From: Emiliania huxleyi CCMP1516
Taxonomy: Eukaryota; Haptophyta; Isochrysidales; Noelaerhabdaceae
Reading direction: 5' to 3'
DNA length: 64,000 bases
NCBI RefSeq assembly: GCF_000372725.1
Contig: NW_005200981.1
Location: forward strand, 43,335-107,334
Part shown: positions 42,572 to 53,789 of the stretch, piece after piece
Layout: each line of letters starts with the position of its first letter
Numbering within the stretch: position 1 is the stretch's first letter
The notes under the pieces: generated by a model
What the model was told of the DNA's origin: nothing
Seen by the model: the letters and a program-made list of their open reading frames with translations, nothing else
The model's database searches: none
Program-made: the position numbers and the translations under genes

Positions 42572-44167
42572 ATGGCCTCGTCGCTGACCCGCATGGGGCT
42601 CCTCGTGATGGCTTCTGGCGCCGCCGCCTCGGGCATCGCCTCTCTCGATGCCTTCCCCTCGGGCGACACGACCTGCTCCCAGCCAGTGGATTCAACCACC
42701 ACCTTCGACAATGTGGTCGAGCTGTCGCCCCATGTGCAATGCATAGCCAGCGGTGGCACCTTCGTCAAGGCGGTCTACACCTGCTCGAGGTTACCCAGCC
42801 AAACGATAGCGACGTGCACCGACAGCTCGTGCTCCTCGTGTGCTGCGCCCTCCGCCATGAACACGTATGCCAGTGGCTTCTCTATGAGACCAGTGGTGGG
42901 GGCGTGCATTCCGACAAACCGCCTAGACATGTCCGGCACTCTGATCCAAGCGTACTCGGTCCGCTACACCATCCTCGGCAGTGCGTGGGCGTCGATAACC
43001 TTCTGCGACTCGCCGCCCTCGTCGCCGCCCCCGTCGCCGGCGTACCCGCCGGGGGCGCCCGGCACCACCATGCTCGAGGCCTTCCCCTCGGGCGACACAA
43101 CCTGCTCCCAGCCAGTGGATTCAACCACCACCTTCGACAATGTGGTCGAGCTGTCGCCCCATGTGCAATGCATAGCCAGCGGTGGCACCTTCGTCAAGGC
43201 GGTCTACACCTGCTCGAGCACACCCAGCCAAACGATAGCGACGTGCACCGACAGCTCATGCTCCTCGTGTGCTGCGCCCTCCGCCATGAACACGTATGCC
43301 AGTGGCTTCTCTATGAGACCAGTGGTGGGGGCGTGCATTCCGACAAACCGCCTAGACATGTCCGGCACTCTGATCCAAGCGTACTCGGTCCGCTACACCC
43401 GCCTCGGCAGCGAGTGGGCGTCGATGACCTTCTGCGACTCGCCGCCCTCGTCGCCGCCCCCGTCGCCGGCGTACCCGCCGGGGGCGCCCGGCACCACCAT
43501 GCTCGAGGCCTTCCCCTCGGGCGACACAACCTGCTCCCAGCCAGTGGATTCAACCACCACCTTCGACAGTGTGGTCCAACTGTCGCCCCATGTGCATTGC
43601 ATAGCCAGCGGTGGCACCTTCGTCAAGGCGGTCTACACCTGCTCGAGCACACCCAGCCAAACGATAGCGACGTGCACCGACAGCTCATGCTCCTCGTGTG
43701 CTGCGCCCTCCGCCATGAACACGTATGCCAGTGGCTTCTCTATGAGACCAGTGGTGGGGGCGTGCATTCCGACAAACCGCCTAGACATGTCCGGCACTCT
43801 GATCCAAGCGTACTCGGTCCGCTACACCCGCCTCGGCAGCGAGTGGGCGTCGATGACCTTCTGCGACTCGCCGCCCTCGTCGCCGCCACCGGCACCGCCG
43901 CCGCCCACCACTCCGCCGCCCACAACGCCGCCGCCAGACGGCAGTGTGATGGTCATCATAGCGGCGGCCACCGCCGCCGGCGTGGTGGTTGTTTTTCTGC
44001 TCGTCATCCTCGTGGTGTACTGCATGTGCAAAGGCAGGAAGACAAGCCAGGTGTCTCGGCACCCGCCCGCACACACCTTTCCCCACTCCTCTCTCTCTCC
44101 CCCCAGCCTCCTGACGGATCCCCTTCGCTCCGCTTGTGCTCAGCAGGTAGCCATCGAGCCCAAGTAG
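42572..44167 (+). CDS. Receptor-like type I membrane protein with three ectodomain repeats
   Basis: ATG at 42572, signal-like N-terminus (MGLLVMASGAAASGIA). Three almost identical 143-residue repeats follow, each starting AFPSGDTTCSQPVDSTTTFD and ending SVRYTxLGSxWAS.TFCDSPP, with about eight Cys and separated by SSPPPSPAYPPGAPG linkers. Then come a Pro/Thr-rich stalk, one membrane span (VIIAAATAAGVVVVFLLVIL) and a short basic tail. A GT-AG intron (44051-44146, 96 nt, in frame) probably lies before the last residues VAIEPK. Repeat units start near 42652, 43081 and 43510 (429-bp period). Cys-rich repeats on Pro linkers suggest an extracellular adhesion or carbohydrate-binding role; this is inference. 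Confidence 0.7.
   Translation: MASSLTRMGLLVMASGAAASGIASLDAFPSGDTTCSQPVDSTTTFDNVVELSPHVQCIASGGTFVKAVYTCSRLPSQTIATCTDSSCSSCAAPSAMNTYASGFSMRPVVGACIPTNRLDMSGTLIQAYSVRYTILGSAWASITFCDSPPSSPPPSPAYPPGAPGTTMLEAFPSGDTTCSQPVDSTTTFDNVVELSPHVQCIASGGTFVKAVYTCSSTPSQTIATCTDSSCSSCAAPSAMNTYASGFSMRPVVGACIPTNRLDMSGTLIQAYSVRYTRLGSEWASMTFCDSPPSSPPPSPAYPPGAPGTTMLEAFPSGDTTCSQPVDSTTTFDSVVQLSPHVHCIASGGTFVKAVYTCSSTPSQTIATCTDSSCSSCAAPSAMNTYASGFSMRPVVGACIPTNRLDMSGTLIQAYSVRYTRLGSEWASMTFCDSPPSSPPPAPPPPTTPPPTTPPPDGSVMVIIAAATAAGVVVVFLLVILVVYCMCKGRKTSQVSRHPPAHTFPHSSLSPPSLLTDPLRSACAQQVAIEPK
43073..43930 (+). repeat. 429-bp coding tandem repeat (units 2-3 of 3)
   Basis: DNA identity between successive 429-bp units is very high (only scattered differences such as GTGGTCGAG versus GTGGTCCAA), so expansion or gene conversion is recent. 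Unit 1 starts near 42652. Confidence 0.85.
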
Positions 44168-44579
44168 ATTTGCGGAGGGTTCATCGCTCACGTCAGGGTC
44201 CCGGCGAACCGGCCGTATAGGTGGGACGCTTCCGTTTATGGCATCACATAGAATCGTAATAATTTATGACTCGTCTGGGCATACGGTCCCTTCTCTCTAC
44301 TACGCTGGTGGTGAATAAAGAGGCCCTCGGGCCCCCTGTCCCCCCCAGATGGGAGTGACGCGACCACACCAGCACAGCTGAGAAAACTTACCCCCAGACG
44401 TGCAACGCACAAACAAAAGAGGTCCCTCTCCTTGGCCCTCAGGCCCTCCAAGGACCCTTGCGCCCGCAGGCAGTAGTACTGAGCCCGCAGGCTCATCAAC
44501 GGGCAAAGCCTGCTGCTTGCAATGCACTCAAGTGCCGAAATGGGGCGCCCACGGGCACCCCTTTGAACTGACCTGAGTG

Positions 44580-45046
44580 AGGAGGAGGGCCGCGGCCCAG
44601 CAGCCTCCGGCAGCGAAGCAGCCAAGCCCGAAGGCCACGCCGAGGCATGCGCTCAGGGAGCGCGTGCAGCCAAGCCAGAGGCGACATCGAAGGGCCGTGG
44701 CCCAGCAGCCTCTGGCAGCGAAGTAGCCAAGCCCGGAGGCCGGCCAGGAGCGGCATGCGCTCAGGGAGCGCATGCAGCCAAGCCAGAGGCGAGAGTGTGG
44801 GCCGCAGCCCAGCAGCCTCTGGCAGCCAAGCAGCGCAGCCCCAAGGCCAAGCAGCGAGGCATGCGCTCAGTGAGCGCGTTCAATCAGGCCAGAGGCGCGA
44901 GCGTGGGCCGCAGCCCAGCAGCTTCTGGCAGCTAAGCAGCGCAGCCCCAAGGCCAAGCAGCGAGGCATGCGCTCAGTGAGCGCGTTCAATCAGGCCAGAG
45001 GCGCGAGCGTGGGCCGCAGCCCAGCAGCTTCTGGCAGCTAAGCAGC
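44580..45046 (+). repeat. ~107-bp tandem repeat array
   Basis: Units contain GGCCGCAGCCCAGCAGCTTC, AAGGCCAAGCAGCGAGGCAT and GCGCTCAGTGAGCGCGTTCA. The last two units (from about 44903 and 45010) are virtually identical; upstream units are more diverged. No coding frame is conserved. Confidence 0.8.
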
Positions 45047-45848
45047 GCAGTGGTCCCACGGGGGACCCGAGGGGACATGGCCCCTCGCTAGCACACTGAG
45101 TGTGCGAATGGTCCCATGGGGGACCAAAGAAGCCCCATTGGGTGGGGTCCCATGCGTGGCACTAACCAGCCACGCCAGACTCCCATGGGCACGCAGGAGA
45201 GGGGTCCCACTGGGTGGGATCCTATGAGGGGCAATGCCCAGCCAAGCTAGACTCCCATGGGCACGGCCCATGGGGAAGTTCCACACAGCAGTGACCTGCC
45301 ACGCTAACCTGCCATGGGCACGGCCCATGGGCTAGCGGGGTCCCACTGCATGGGGCGCCACACGGGGCAGTGACCTGCCACACTAACCTCCCATGGGCAT
45401 GACCCATGGGCAAGCGGGGTCCCACTGAGTGGGGTCCCATGCGGGGCAGCAACCTGCCACGCTAACCTCCCATGGGCACGGCCCATGGGGAAGAGGGGTC
45501 CCACAGAGTGGGGTCCCATGCGGGGCAGCAACCTGCCACACTAACCTCCCATGGGCAGGCCCATGGGGAGGAGGGGTCCCACAGAGTGGGGTCCCATGCG
45601 GGGCAGCAACCTGCCACACTAACCTCCCATGGGCACGGCCCATGGGCAAGCGGAGTCCCACTGGGTGGGGTCCATGCGGGGCAGCAACCTGCCACGCTAG
45701 ACTCCCATGGGCACGGCCCATGGGCAAGCGGGGTCCCACTGGGTGGGGTCCCATGCGGGGCAGCAACCTGCCACACTAACCTCCCATGGGCAGGCCCATG
45801 GGGAGGAGGGGTCCCACAGAGTGGGGCCCCATACGGGGCAGTGACCTG
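45047..45848 (+). repeat. ~80-bp satellite array
   Basis: About ten units of GGGTCCCATGCGGGGCAGCA then ACCTGCCACRCTAACCTCCC, each with a palindromic CCCATGGGCA...GCCCATGGG. The array resumes at 47043-47190 beyond an inserted foldback element. Confidence 0.85.
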
Positions 45849-47038
45849 AGGGCCCAACTTGAGAATCGTGCTTTGAGTTGGGTTGTTTCGTGTTGGGTTG
45901 GGTTGTGGTTGGGTTGGGTTGTTCCGCGTGAGGTTGGGTCGTCGGCGCGAAGGGTGAGGTCTCGACCGCCGCCGCTCACGCCAGCGGACGGCCACTGCCG
46001 GTGTTTTTGGCTTCGCCACCGTCCAAGGCGTGCGCCATGCGCTCGCCGGCATCGAGCGAGCAACGTGATCGACCGAGCGGCTTGCTGTGTGGTCGCCTTC
46101 TTGTGGCTCTCGTCGAGAGCGTTTTGCGTCCCGGCGGGTGGGAGAATGTGTGTCGTCTGAAGTGTCACTGTGTGCGTCACATCGATGTGGATAACAAGCA
46201 CGGTCGATCCGTCAAAGCGATACACTCGTTCCTATCACGCTGGAAGGCTTGCACGGAGCTCTGTGCCGGCACACAGCAAGAGCCGTGCGGCAAGAAGAGC
46301 TCGATGGGGAGCGAGAACCGTCAGATTTTCAGGTGTAGCCTGAAGTCCGTCGCGACGCACTCAATCCCTCCCGAGCGAAAGCCTGTGGCTCTCTCGAACT
46401 CGTCGATATATTGCGAATAAACTGCTCTTCCCGCATAGCTTGCAGAGTCAGAGGCGCAGAAAGGCTCCGAGTGTTCGACGAGTCTTGCGAGCTGCGCGGT
46501 CAAACCTGGGGGGGACTGACCGCATCAAGGCGGACTTCCGAAACCTGGGTGAGCACCTCTGGCAGTTCTCGCTCCCCATCGAGCTCTTCTTGCCGCACGG
46601 CTCTTCTGTGTGCCGGCACAGAGGTGGGTGCAAGCCTTCCAGCGTGATAGGAACGAGTGTATCGCTTTGACGGATCGACCGTGCTTGTTATCCACATCGA
46701 TGTGACGCACACAGTGACACTTCAGACGACACACATTCTCCCACCCGCCGGGACGCAAAACGCTCTCGACGAGAGCCACAAGAAGGCGACCACACAGCAA
46801 GCCGCTCGGTCGATCACGTTGCTCGCTCGATGCCGGCGAGCGCATGGCGCACGCCTTGGACGGTGGCGAAGCCAAAAACACCGGCAGTGGCCGTCCGCTG
46901 GCGTGAGCGGCGGCGGTCGAGACCTCACCCTTCGCGCCGACGACCCAACCTCACGCGGAACAACCCAACCCAACCACAACCCAACCCAACCCAACAACCC
47001 AACCCAACCCAAAAAGCACGATTCTCAAGTTGGGCCCT
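45849..47038. mobile_element. Foldback element (about 470-bp inverted arms) inserted in the satellite
   Basis: The left arm 45849-46318 and right arm 46565-47038 are near-perfect reverse complements, beginning AGGGCCCAACTTGAGAATCG and ending with its complement. A 246-bp spacer separates them. The satellite array continues on both sides. CCTG stands at 45845-45848 and 47042-47045, a possible but imperfectly placed target duplication. Each arm carries a telomere-like (TTGGG)n tract near its outer end and a short frame (MYRFDGSTVLVIHIDVTHTV) that is therefore present twice. No transposase recognised. Confidence 0.7.
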
Positions 47039-47042
47039 CGGC

Positions 47043-47190
47043 CTGCCACGATAGACTCCCATGGGCAGGACCATGGGGAGGAGGGGTCCCACAGAGTGGG
47101 GCCCCATACGGGGCAGTGACCTGCCACGATAGACTCCCATGGGCAGGCCCATGGGGAGGAGGGGTCCCACGTGGGGTCCATGCGGGAGTG
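47043..47190 (+). repeat. Satellite array, continuation
   Basis: Two units of the 80-bp satellite (CTGCCACGATAGACTCCCAT ... GGGGTCCCACAGAGTGGGG), separated from the main array by the foldback element. Confidence 0.8.
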
Positions 47191-47582
47191 ACAAGAAAGC
47201 GAGAATTGGCTGCGGCGCCACCGCCAGCCCCAGCTCTCTCCTTTGCGTTTCGGGCTGACACGGTCGGGGCGCGCGCCACGCCCCACACACCTTGTCGCCA
47301 CTCCACCCCGTGATTCGACGGTCTCGCCCGACGCTCCGCCTTCGCCGTGACGTGTCCCAAACGAGCTGGTGGTCGGTTGCCACTCAACTCGCCCAGCCTT
47401 GCTGCGCACGCGTGCCACGGCCAGCCTCTCTGTCGCAGCTGACCCAGCGCGCGTGCCGGCTGGGCCGAGGGCTAGGGCCTCGCGCTCCTCTCCTGTGCTC
47501 TGCTCACCCTCCACGCGGTGGCGGCCGCAGGCGCAGCGGCGACCCGGAGCCCGTCTGCACAGGTCGACAACATAAGCACACC

Positions 47583-49114
47583 ATGCACATGGGTCTGCAT
47601 CACCTGCACAATCATGCCACCATGCGCATTGGCACCTCGTTTGTGCGGCGCCGGTGCGCTCTTGCGACAGCGCGCGGGCGCGCGCGGCTCGAGGAGGAGG
47701 CGCTCGCCGCCCTCAACGGCGTGCTCGACCCAGCACTCGCGCGCTGCAAGCGGCTCGCCGTGCAGCCCGACGCGACTGTGGCGGTCAAGCTCGAGTTCCG
47801 CTCCGGCGCGATGAGACGCGGCGCCGTCGAGGCGGCCGCCGCGGCCGCGATTGAGGCTCTACCGTGGGCGCGCCGCAGCAGCGTCGAGTCCACGCTCTCG
47901 CGCCCGCGCTCATTTATGGGCTCCAATGCGCCGCCGTCGCTGCGGCACGTTGGCGCGCTGGTTGGCATCAGCAGCTGCAAGGGCGGCGTGGGCAAGTCGA
48001 CCGTCGCGGTCAACCTCGCCTACGCCCTCGCCACCCAGGGCGGGCGGGTCGGGCTCCTCGACGCAGACGTGCACGGCCCGTCGCTGCCGTCGCTGGTGCG
48101 GCTGCCGCCCGGCTCGTTGCCGCTCCGGCAGGACGCGCAGACGCGGCTCCTCGCGCCGGCCGAAGCCGACGGCGTGAGGCTCATGTCTTACGGGTTCGTG
48201 GGCAAGGGCGCTTCGAGCGGGGCGGTGCCGGCGGCGGTGATGCGCGGCCCGATGGTAGGCAAGACAGTCGGGCAGGTGACTTCCGACAAGCTCCCACACA
48301 CCCGCAAGCCCCATTCTTCACCCGCGCGGCGAATGGCCTAGAACGCGTCGCTGGGTGAGATGATCTCCCGCTGTGTGCCCCCCCGCCCCCCCCCCCCCCC
48401 CCCGCCCGCGCCCGCGCATCCGGACTCAGTTCTCCGCGTCGCCGACGGGACAGGCCGGACGCACCTGCCCTTTGGCGGCTCGCAGCTCGAGGCGGTGAGG
48501 CGGCACGCGGGTCTACGCGAGAGCGACACCTTCCGCCTCCCGATCGAGCCTCAGGTGGCGGAGACGAGACCACGCGCAGCACGGCGAGGGAGTCCCCTAG
48601 GCGAGCCCTTAGGCCGCGTGGCCGCAGGTGGGAGAGGCAGTCGATGCGGGCTCGCCGCTCCAGCTGCTCACATCGCAGAGCGAGTCGGCGCACGCCCTCC
48701 GCGCGGCGGCGCGCCACTTGGTGGTCGCGATTGGGGAGCGGCAACACGGCGCCGCGGCGGGCGGGAGTGGGTCGCATCTGCGGTGCGGCCGCGCTGAGGC
48801 CTTGCGCTTCCGGTGGACGGCGCCCTCTCACCCCCGCCCTGCTCGCGCCCTCAAGGTACGACCCGAAGCGCGGGCTCGTCCTCCGCGTACTCAGCGGCGA
48901 CCACGAGGGGCGGGAGTTCGTGCTCTCGAAGGCCGCGCTGCACGCGCTGCGCGGCGGCGCGGGTGCGGGCGACGCGTCTGCGCCGCTGCTGGACACGGTC
49001 GAGCCGTGCGAGACCGAGGCGGGCCAGCCCGGCGCCAAGCTCTACTGGTGCGGTGGCGGTGCGACAGTCGTCCCGCTTGGGGATTTCCCGCATCTGGCGG
49101 CCGCGCACGGGTAG
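47583..49114 (+). CDS. Mrp/HCF101-type Fe-S scaffold P-loop protein, apparently lacking its central part
   Basis: ATG at 47583 (MHMGLHH) or 47622 ([20 protein letters not shown], which looks like a targeting peptide). A MIP18/DUF59-like segment ([20 protein letters not shown]) precedes the P-loop domain: [20 protein letters not shown] (deviant Walker A), [16 protein letters not shown] and [14 protein letters not shown]. Later exons give [20 protein letters not shown] and [29 protein letters not shown], and a final DUF971-like [20 protein letters not shown] ending at 49114. The stretch normally between MV...Q and the FG segment (the VVDMPPGTGD switch region and Cys-rich part) is not found; only about 130 bp with a long poly-C run lies there. 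The family loads 4Fe-4S clusters. Either an assembly collapse or a damaged gene. Confidence 0.65.
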
Positions 49115-49363
49115 TGATGTGGGTGGTGGGGCGCCCGGTAGAGCCCGGGGGTCGCGGTGCTCGCACGGCGTGCACAGAGACGTTGAGCGAGGAGGCCGAA
49201 AATTTTCGTCTTCATGATGAATGTACGTAGCGACAACCAATCGACGTAAACCGTATTTGCCCACCGCGCTGGCTGACACCAGTGAGAGAGGAGCGCCGCG
49301 CCCGCGCGCCGCGGCGTGCAGCGAGGCGGTGAGAACACTGGGAGACTGGGTAGAGTGGGAGAT

Positions 49364-49948
49364 CTACTCGAGTTTGTCCAAATCCTGGACGCGGTGCAGA
49401 ATGGTCTGCTTGGACGTCTCCTGCACCTCGCCCGCCAGGAAGAACTCGTCGAGGATCATGTACACTTTGTTGAAGTTGAAGACAAGGTCGAGCTCGCACA
49501 CGTTGCCAAAGAACTGGTCCAGAAGCTCGACGAAGAGATGGATCGACTCGAAATACACCAGCTCGTTATCGTTCACATCAACGCACAGCGTAAAGAAGAG
49601 CCCCGCGTATCGCCGGTATATCAGCTTGTACTGCTTGAACTGCGCGCAGCGGGGGGCAAGTCAGGGCGATGGGGGCGCGAGGGACGGAGAGATTGTCGGG
49701 TGACCCCCCCCCCCCCCCCCAATGTCCCGCCCCATCCCCGCCGCCCGTCCCCGCATTTTTGGCCCGTCCCCCGCCGTACCCCGCTGGCCCGGCACCTCGA
49801 CGAAGTTTGTGAATTTCTGGTCGCGGGTCGTCACGATGCGGTGAATCTCGGCCTCAATCTTGATCTTCTCATCGTCAGTATAGGTGCGGTAGTATTTGCT
49901 CAGCCGGGTCTTGCCCTGTCGGTTCTGCAGGAGGATGAACTGGATCAT
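49364..49948 (-). CDS. AP2S1: AP-2 complex subunit sigma
   Basis: ATG at 49946-49948. Exon 1 (49948-49796) reads [20 protein letters not shown] to [13 protein letters not shown] 156-nt GT-AG intron follows. Exon 2 (49639-49364) reads [13 protein letters not shown], then [40 protein letters not shown] and [13 protein letters not shown]. The product is 142 aa, the same length as human AP2S1 and strongly similar throughout ([33 protein letters not shown]). It is the small core subunit of the clathrin adaptor AP-2 and binds acidic dileucine motifs at the plasma membrane. AP-1 and AP-2 sigma subunits are related, but the RDxKxTNFVE segment favours AP-2. This is the most secure gene in the window. 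Confidence 0.95.
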
Positions 49949-49949
49949 A

Positions 49950-50741
49950 AGCCACCAGGCACGGGCTCGCGCTGAACGCCGCCAACAGCGCCGAAGAAAG
50001 GGACGCGAAAAGAATTTTGCGCTCCCCGCCGATCCCGCCGGCTTGCGAGAGAGATCCCCTGTGCCCTGTGCCCAGCCCTCTCCGCGCGGCGATGCGCCCT
50101 CCCCCCGTATGTGCTTGCTATAGCCGCAGCCGAGCACGCCGATGATGTTTGGCTGCAACTCCTACGTACTCTCTTTTGTGTGATGAAATACAAACAAACG
50201 TGTGAGTGTTAGAGTTGTTTGGTATTGCTAAAAATCTCTCTGAAATACAGATGGCGCCTGATCGTACGAACTGTGTGATGATCTGTGTGAGAGATGTTTG
50301 AGATGTGTCACCCACGGGAAGTGCGTGGAAGGTGCTTCATCAACATCGTTCATCAAGAATTTCTTGGCCATGAATCTTTGCGCGCGGCGCGCCAGACAAC
50401 CACCCCCACCTGTGGGCAAATTACCGCTGGTTTGCCACTGACTTGGGCCGGCAGCTTCTCAGCCCTCAGCCGAAGCTGGATTCGTGTCTGTCCTCGACCC
50501 AGCCCTTAGGCTTAGCTTGGGATGTCCGTTTATTTTATTTATTAAACCCCTCGCTCTCACAACACTAAGCACGGGACTGGCACGCACTGGCACTATTGGG
50601 GGCACAGGAGACGCGGCACGCACGGCCACGGGGCCCACGACAGACGCCACAGGCTACAGACACGGGGAGGCACTGGTAACGCCGGGAGTGTAAGCGACGA
50701 CGGCGTCATCCTCCGACTTGCTCCCCCGTTCTTATCCAACA
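49950..50741. other. Intergenic region made of dispersed repeat fragments
   Basis: 50040-50105 and 50490-50545 are inverted copies of pieces at 26460-26530 and 26384-26435. About 50201-50240 is a copy of the arm of the 968-1226 element. 50455-50475 repeats the CAGCCCTCAGCCGAAGCTGG segment of 1330-1360. No gene recognised. Confidence 0.6.
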
Positions 50742-51496
50742 TCATATCGACAGAGAGACCTCGTGATGAGAGGTCCGCGGGCCCACCTTGTAGCCTTTAC
50801 CAGGGCCGGGCTCATCCGGGGGCGAGCAGCGGCGCTGCCTCCTCGCCCGGAGGTACATGCCGCCTCCGAGCAGGGCCGCGGTGACGGCCACCCCCACCGC
50901 CGCGGCCGCCGCCACGGCGACCGCGGGGGAGGAACCCCCTTCGCCGACCTCCTCCACCTCGACCCGGAGAGTGCTATCGATGTAGGTGACGTTTGCGGCG
51001 CTCATAGCCGCCTCAAAGTCGCCTCGGCCCGCCTCCTCCGTGTATGCGCGGAGGCTGCGCTGTGCGGAGGCGGCCTCCGCCGGCGTCGTCGCCGGGATCG
51101 TGGCAACCACGACGACGCTTCCGGCGGTGATCTCGAGGGTGGAGCCGAGAGGCACAAAGCTGAACCCGGCCAGCTCCGCGAGAGTGACGAGGATCAGCCT
51201 CTGCGCGGCGGCGTCATAGTCGCCGACTTCGCCACTTGCGGCGAAGGTCGCGACGACCCGGAACGACCTCGACTGTGCCGCCGGCGGCGGCGGCGGCCTC
51301 GGGGGTGGAGGTGCGGGTGGGGGCGCTGGGGAGGGCGTCAGAGAGGACGACGGCGACAGCAACGGTGGAGGCGGCGACGGCGACAGCGACGGCGGAGGCG
51401 GTGAAGGCGGAGCAGGCAACGGCAGCAAAGGCGGCGATGGCGGCGACGACGGGGGTGGCGGCGAGGGTGGTGGAGGCAGCGGCGGCGGTGGCTGCG

Positions 51497-51529
<33 letters not shown>

Positions 51530-53787
51530 ACGACGGTGACGGCGGTGGTGGCGACGGAGGCGGCGTCGGCGACGGTGGAGGTGACGGCGAGAGTGACGGC
51601 GGTGGGGGCGATGGTGGAGGTAGCGACGGCGAGGGAGGCGACGGCGGGGGCGGCGACGGCGGAGGCGGCGACGGCGAGGGTGATGGCGACGGCGGCGACG
51701 GCGGTGGCGGTGACGGCGCGGGTGGTGACGGCGGTGGTGGCGACGGCGGGGGCGGCGATGGCGAGGGTGACGGCGGCGGGGGCGAGGGCGGCGGGGGTGA
51801 CGGGGAGGGAGGCGAAGGCGGGGGTGGCGATGGCGACGGCGGCGACGGTGGTGGTAAAGGTGGTGGTGGAGAAGGCGGCGGCGGTAGCGGCGCAGGTAGC
51901 GATGGCGGCGGTGGCAACGGTGGTGGCGGCGACGGAGGCGGTGGGGGCGGCGACGGTGACGAAGATGGTGGCGGTGGCGAGGGCGAAGCCGAGGGCGGTG
52001 GCGGCGGCGGCGACGCCGAGGGTGGTGGCGAAGGCGCGCTGGGGCAGGCGGCCGTTACCTGAGCGACGGTGTAGCTGGCTATCACGGAGATGGATCCGGA
52101 CAGGCAGGCTGGGTAGGAGGAGGCAACAGTGACGAAGTAGGGGGAACCGGTGAAGAACTCCCCGTAGGAGAGCTCGACAGCACCCCACCCGGGGTATGTG
52201 CCGCTGTACGAGCAGTAGCCGCCGCAGCACACGCCGGGCGCGGAGTCAGGTAAGATGGTGTACTCGACACCGCCGAGCGTCAGAAGAGAGCAGCACCGGT
52301 TTGAGCAGCCGTTGTAGATTCCTGGCGTTGGCGGCGCCGATGGCGGAGAGGGAGGAGCAAAGGGCATCCCGCAGTTGCTCACCGCTGCGGTTTCGGTCCC
52401 TCCGACTGCGACTATGGCGCTGTCATCGACGATGGAGCACGCGGCGACTGCCATGCCGCCCGTCGGGAGCATGTACGTCTCACCCGCCCCCAGCCAGAAC
52501 CACTTCTCCGTCCGGATGTCGCCATATGCATTCACGTGCGAGAAGTGGACGGTCACTTGGTTCAGCTTGTTGTCGCGGTCGGCGTGGCAGCCCAACGCGG
52601 AGCAGGTCTCTTCGTCGCCGCGAAAGGCGATCCAAATCTCGCCGGCGCCACCTGCGCCCCAATTTAAGACGCGGGATTCGCAAGAAGGGCAATTTATCTT
52701 GAGCGCCAGAGCGGCTGTACCTTCTGGCCCGAGGGAGAGAGCACGCAGCTGTGTGGGAGTCGTGGACGATGGCGAGCCGACCGCCACGGCGGAGTCGGGG
52801 ATGGCACCCAAGAAGTAGCGACCGGGCGCTGTGAACGAGTTGAGCTCGCCTCTGTCGTTGCCCATCGTCGCGGACGAGTCGCCGTACTCACTTAGCTGTC
52901 CTGTCGCATAGCGGTCGACGCCGCTGCCGGCCGCGTGCCCGAGCCCAAGGTGGTGGCCGAACTCGTGCGCTCCTATTTGTAGCGGGGCGCCGTGAAAAGA
53001 GACGCTTCTCACAGGCACCTGCGCGGTGAGGCCCCGTGCCAACGCTCGCTTCAGCCTTTCCTGCCAGCTGGTTGCGCACAAAGCAACCCGCCCACCAGTA
53101 AGAACTGGCATCCCCGCTGATGTCTTTGTAGGTTGTGCTCACGTACGGGTCTCCACTATTCTTGCGTAGGATGCCCGTATAGCAGCTGCCCATAATCCCC
53201 CCACCCGTGGGGTTGGATGGGTTTGAGGCGCAAGACTCCGTCGCGGACTCTGGCAAGTAGTACAGGATCGCGTCGATGTCGTTCATATCAACAGATTCGC
53301 TGAGCTCGCAAGCGGCGGTGGCAAGCAGGTCGAAGCCCTGTCGGCTACATCCGCTGCTGCTTGAGACCGTCGGATGCTGCACTTTCGACACTCCCGTGAG
53401 GTCGCGGGTGACGACACGTGAATTTTCGAGGTCGAAGCCGAGCTTACCATAGGTTGAGAAGCGGAACTCCTGATCCATGATGCTGCGCTGCTGCACCACC
53501 CACGCCTCTCGCGCAGATGGGGTGCTGCCTGCATAACTCGGATACCACCCGTTAGTCTCCACGAGGACCGAGAGAAGGCGGATATTCACCTGGCCATCGA
53601 AGTAGGGGCTGCTTGACGACCACGAAGCGGCTATTGGCCGCACGACTTCTTGCTCACCCCCTTGGCCAATCGGCCGCACAACTTCCTCCGACAATTGGCT
53701 TGACAGCTGCCGTCTACCTGGACAGAAACCGGGAACAGCACTGGCGACACGCAAGGCCAGGAGTATCGTGGCAGTGCGCAGGATCAT
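50742..53787 (-). CDS. Gametolysin-like (peptidase M11) metalloprotease with Pro-rich region and membrane anchor
   Basis: ATG at 53785-53787 with signal peptide (MILRTATILLALRVASAVPG). Exon 1 includes MDQEFRFSTYGKLGFDLENS and IDAILYYLPESATESC. After an intron near 53000-53110 the next exon contains LQIGAHEFGHHLGLGHAAG, the zinc-binding HExxHxxGxxH of gametolysin/M11, and MGNDRGELNSFTAPGRYFLG. It continues with a Cys-containing domain (YNGCSNRCCSLLTLGGVEYT), a 270-residue SPPPPSPPP linker, a SEA-like segment (SFRVVATFAASGEVGDYDAA; TLRVEVEEVGEGG), a membrane span (AVAVAAAAAVGVAVTAALLG) and a cytosolic tail ending HHEVSLSI. Family members degrade cell-wall glycoproteins in green algae; a role in cell-surface remodelling is inferred. 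Ala-rich forward frames here are shadows. Confidence 0.8.
51270..52050. repeat. Low-complexity (GGCGAC/GGT)n encoding an SPPP linker
   Basis: Degenerate GGNGGNGGCGAC repeats. On the minus strand they read (SPPPP)n in the metalloprotease. Confidence 0.85.
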
Positions 53788-53789
53788 GG

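Noticed and set aside
45047-45848. CRISPR-like regular repeats
   Set aside because: About 80-bp satellite units adjoin directly without unique spacers, in a eukaryotic context.
45870-45930. Interstitial telomere
   Set aside because: (TTGGG)n is short, irregular and present in both arms of a foldback element; no evidence of a chromosome end.
51214-52230. Thr/Ala/Val-rich minus frame and Ala-rich plus frame
   Set aside because: Out-of-frame readings of the SPPP-encoding repeat of the metalloprotease.
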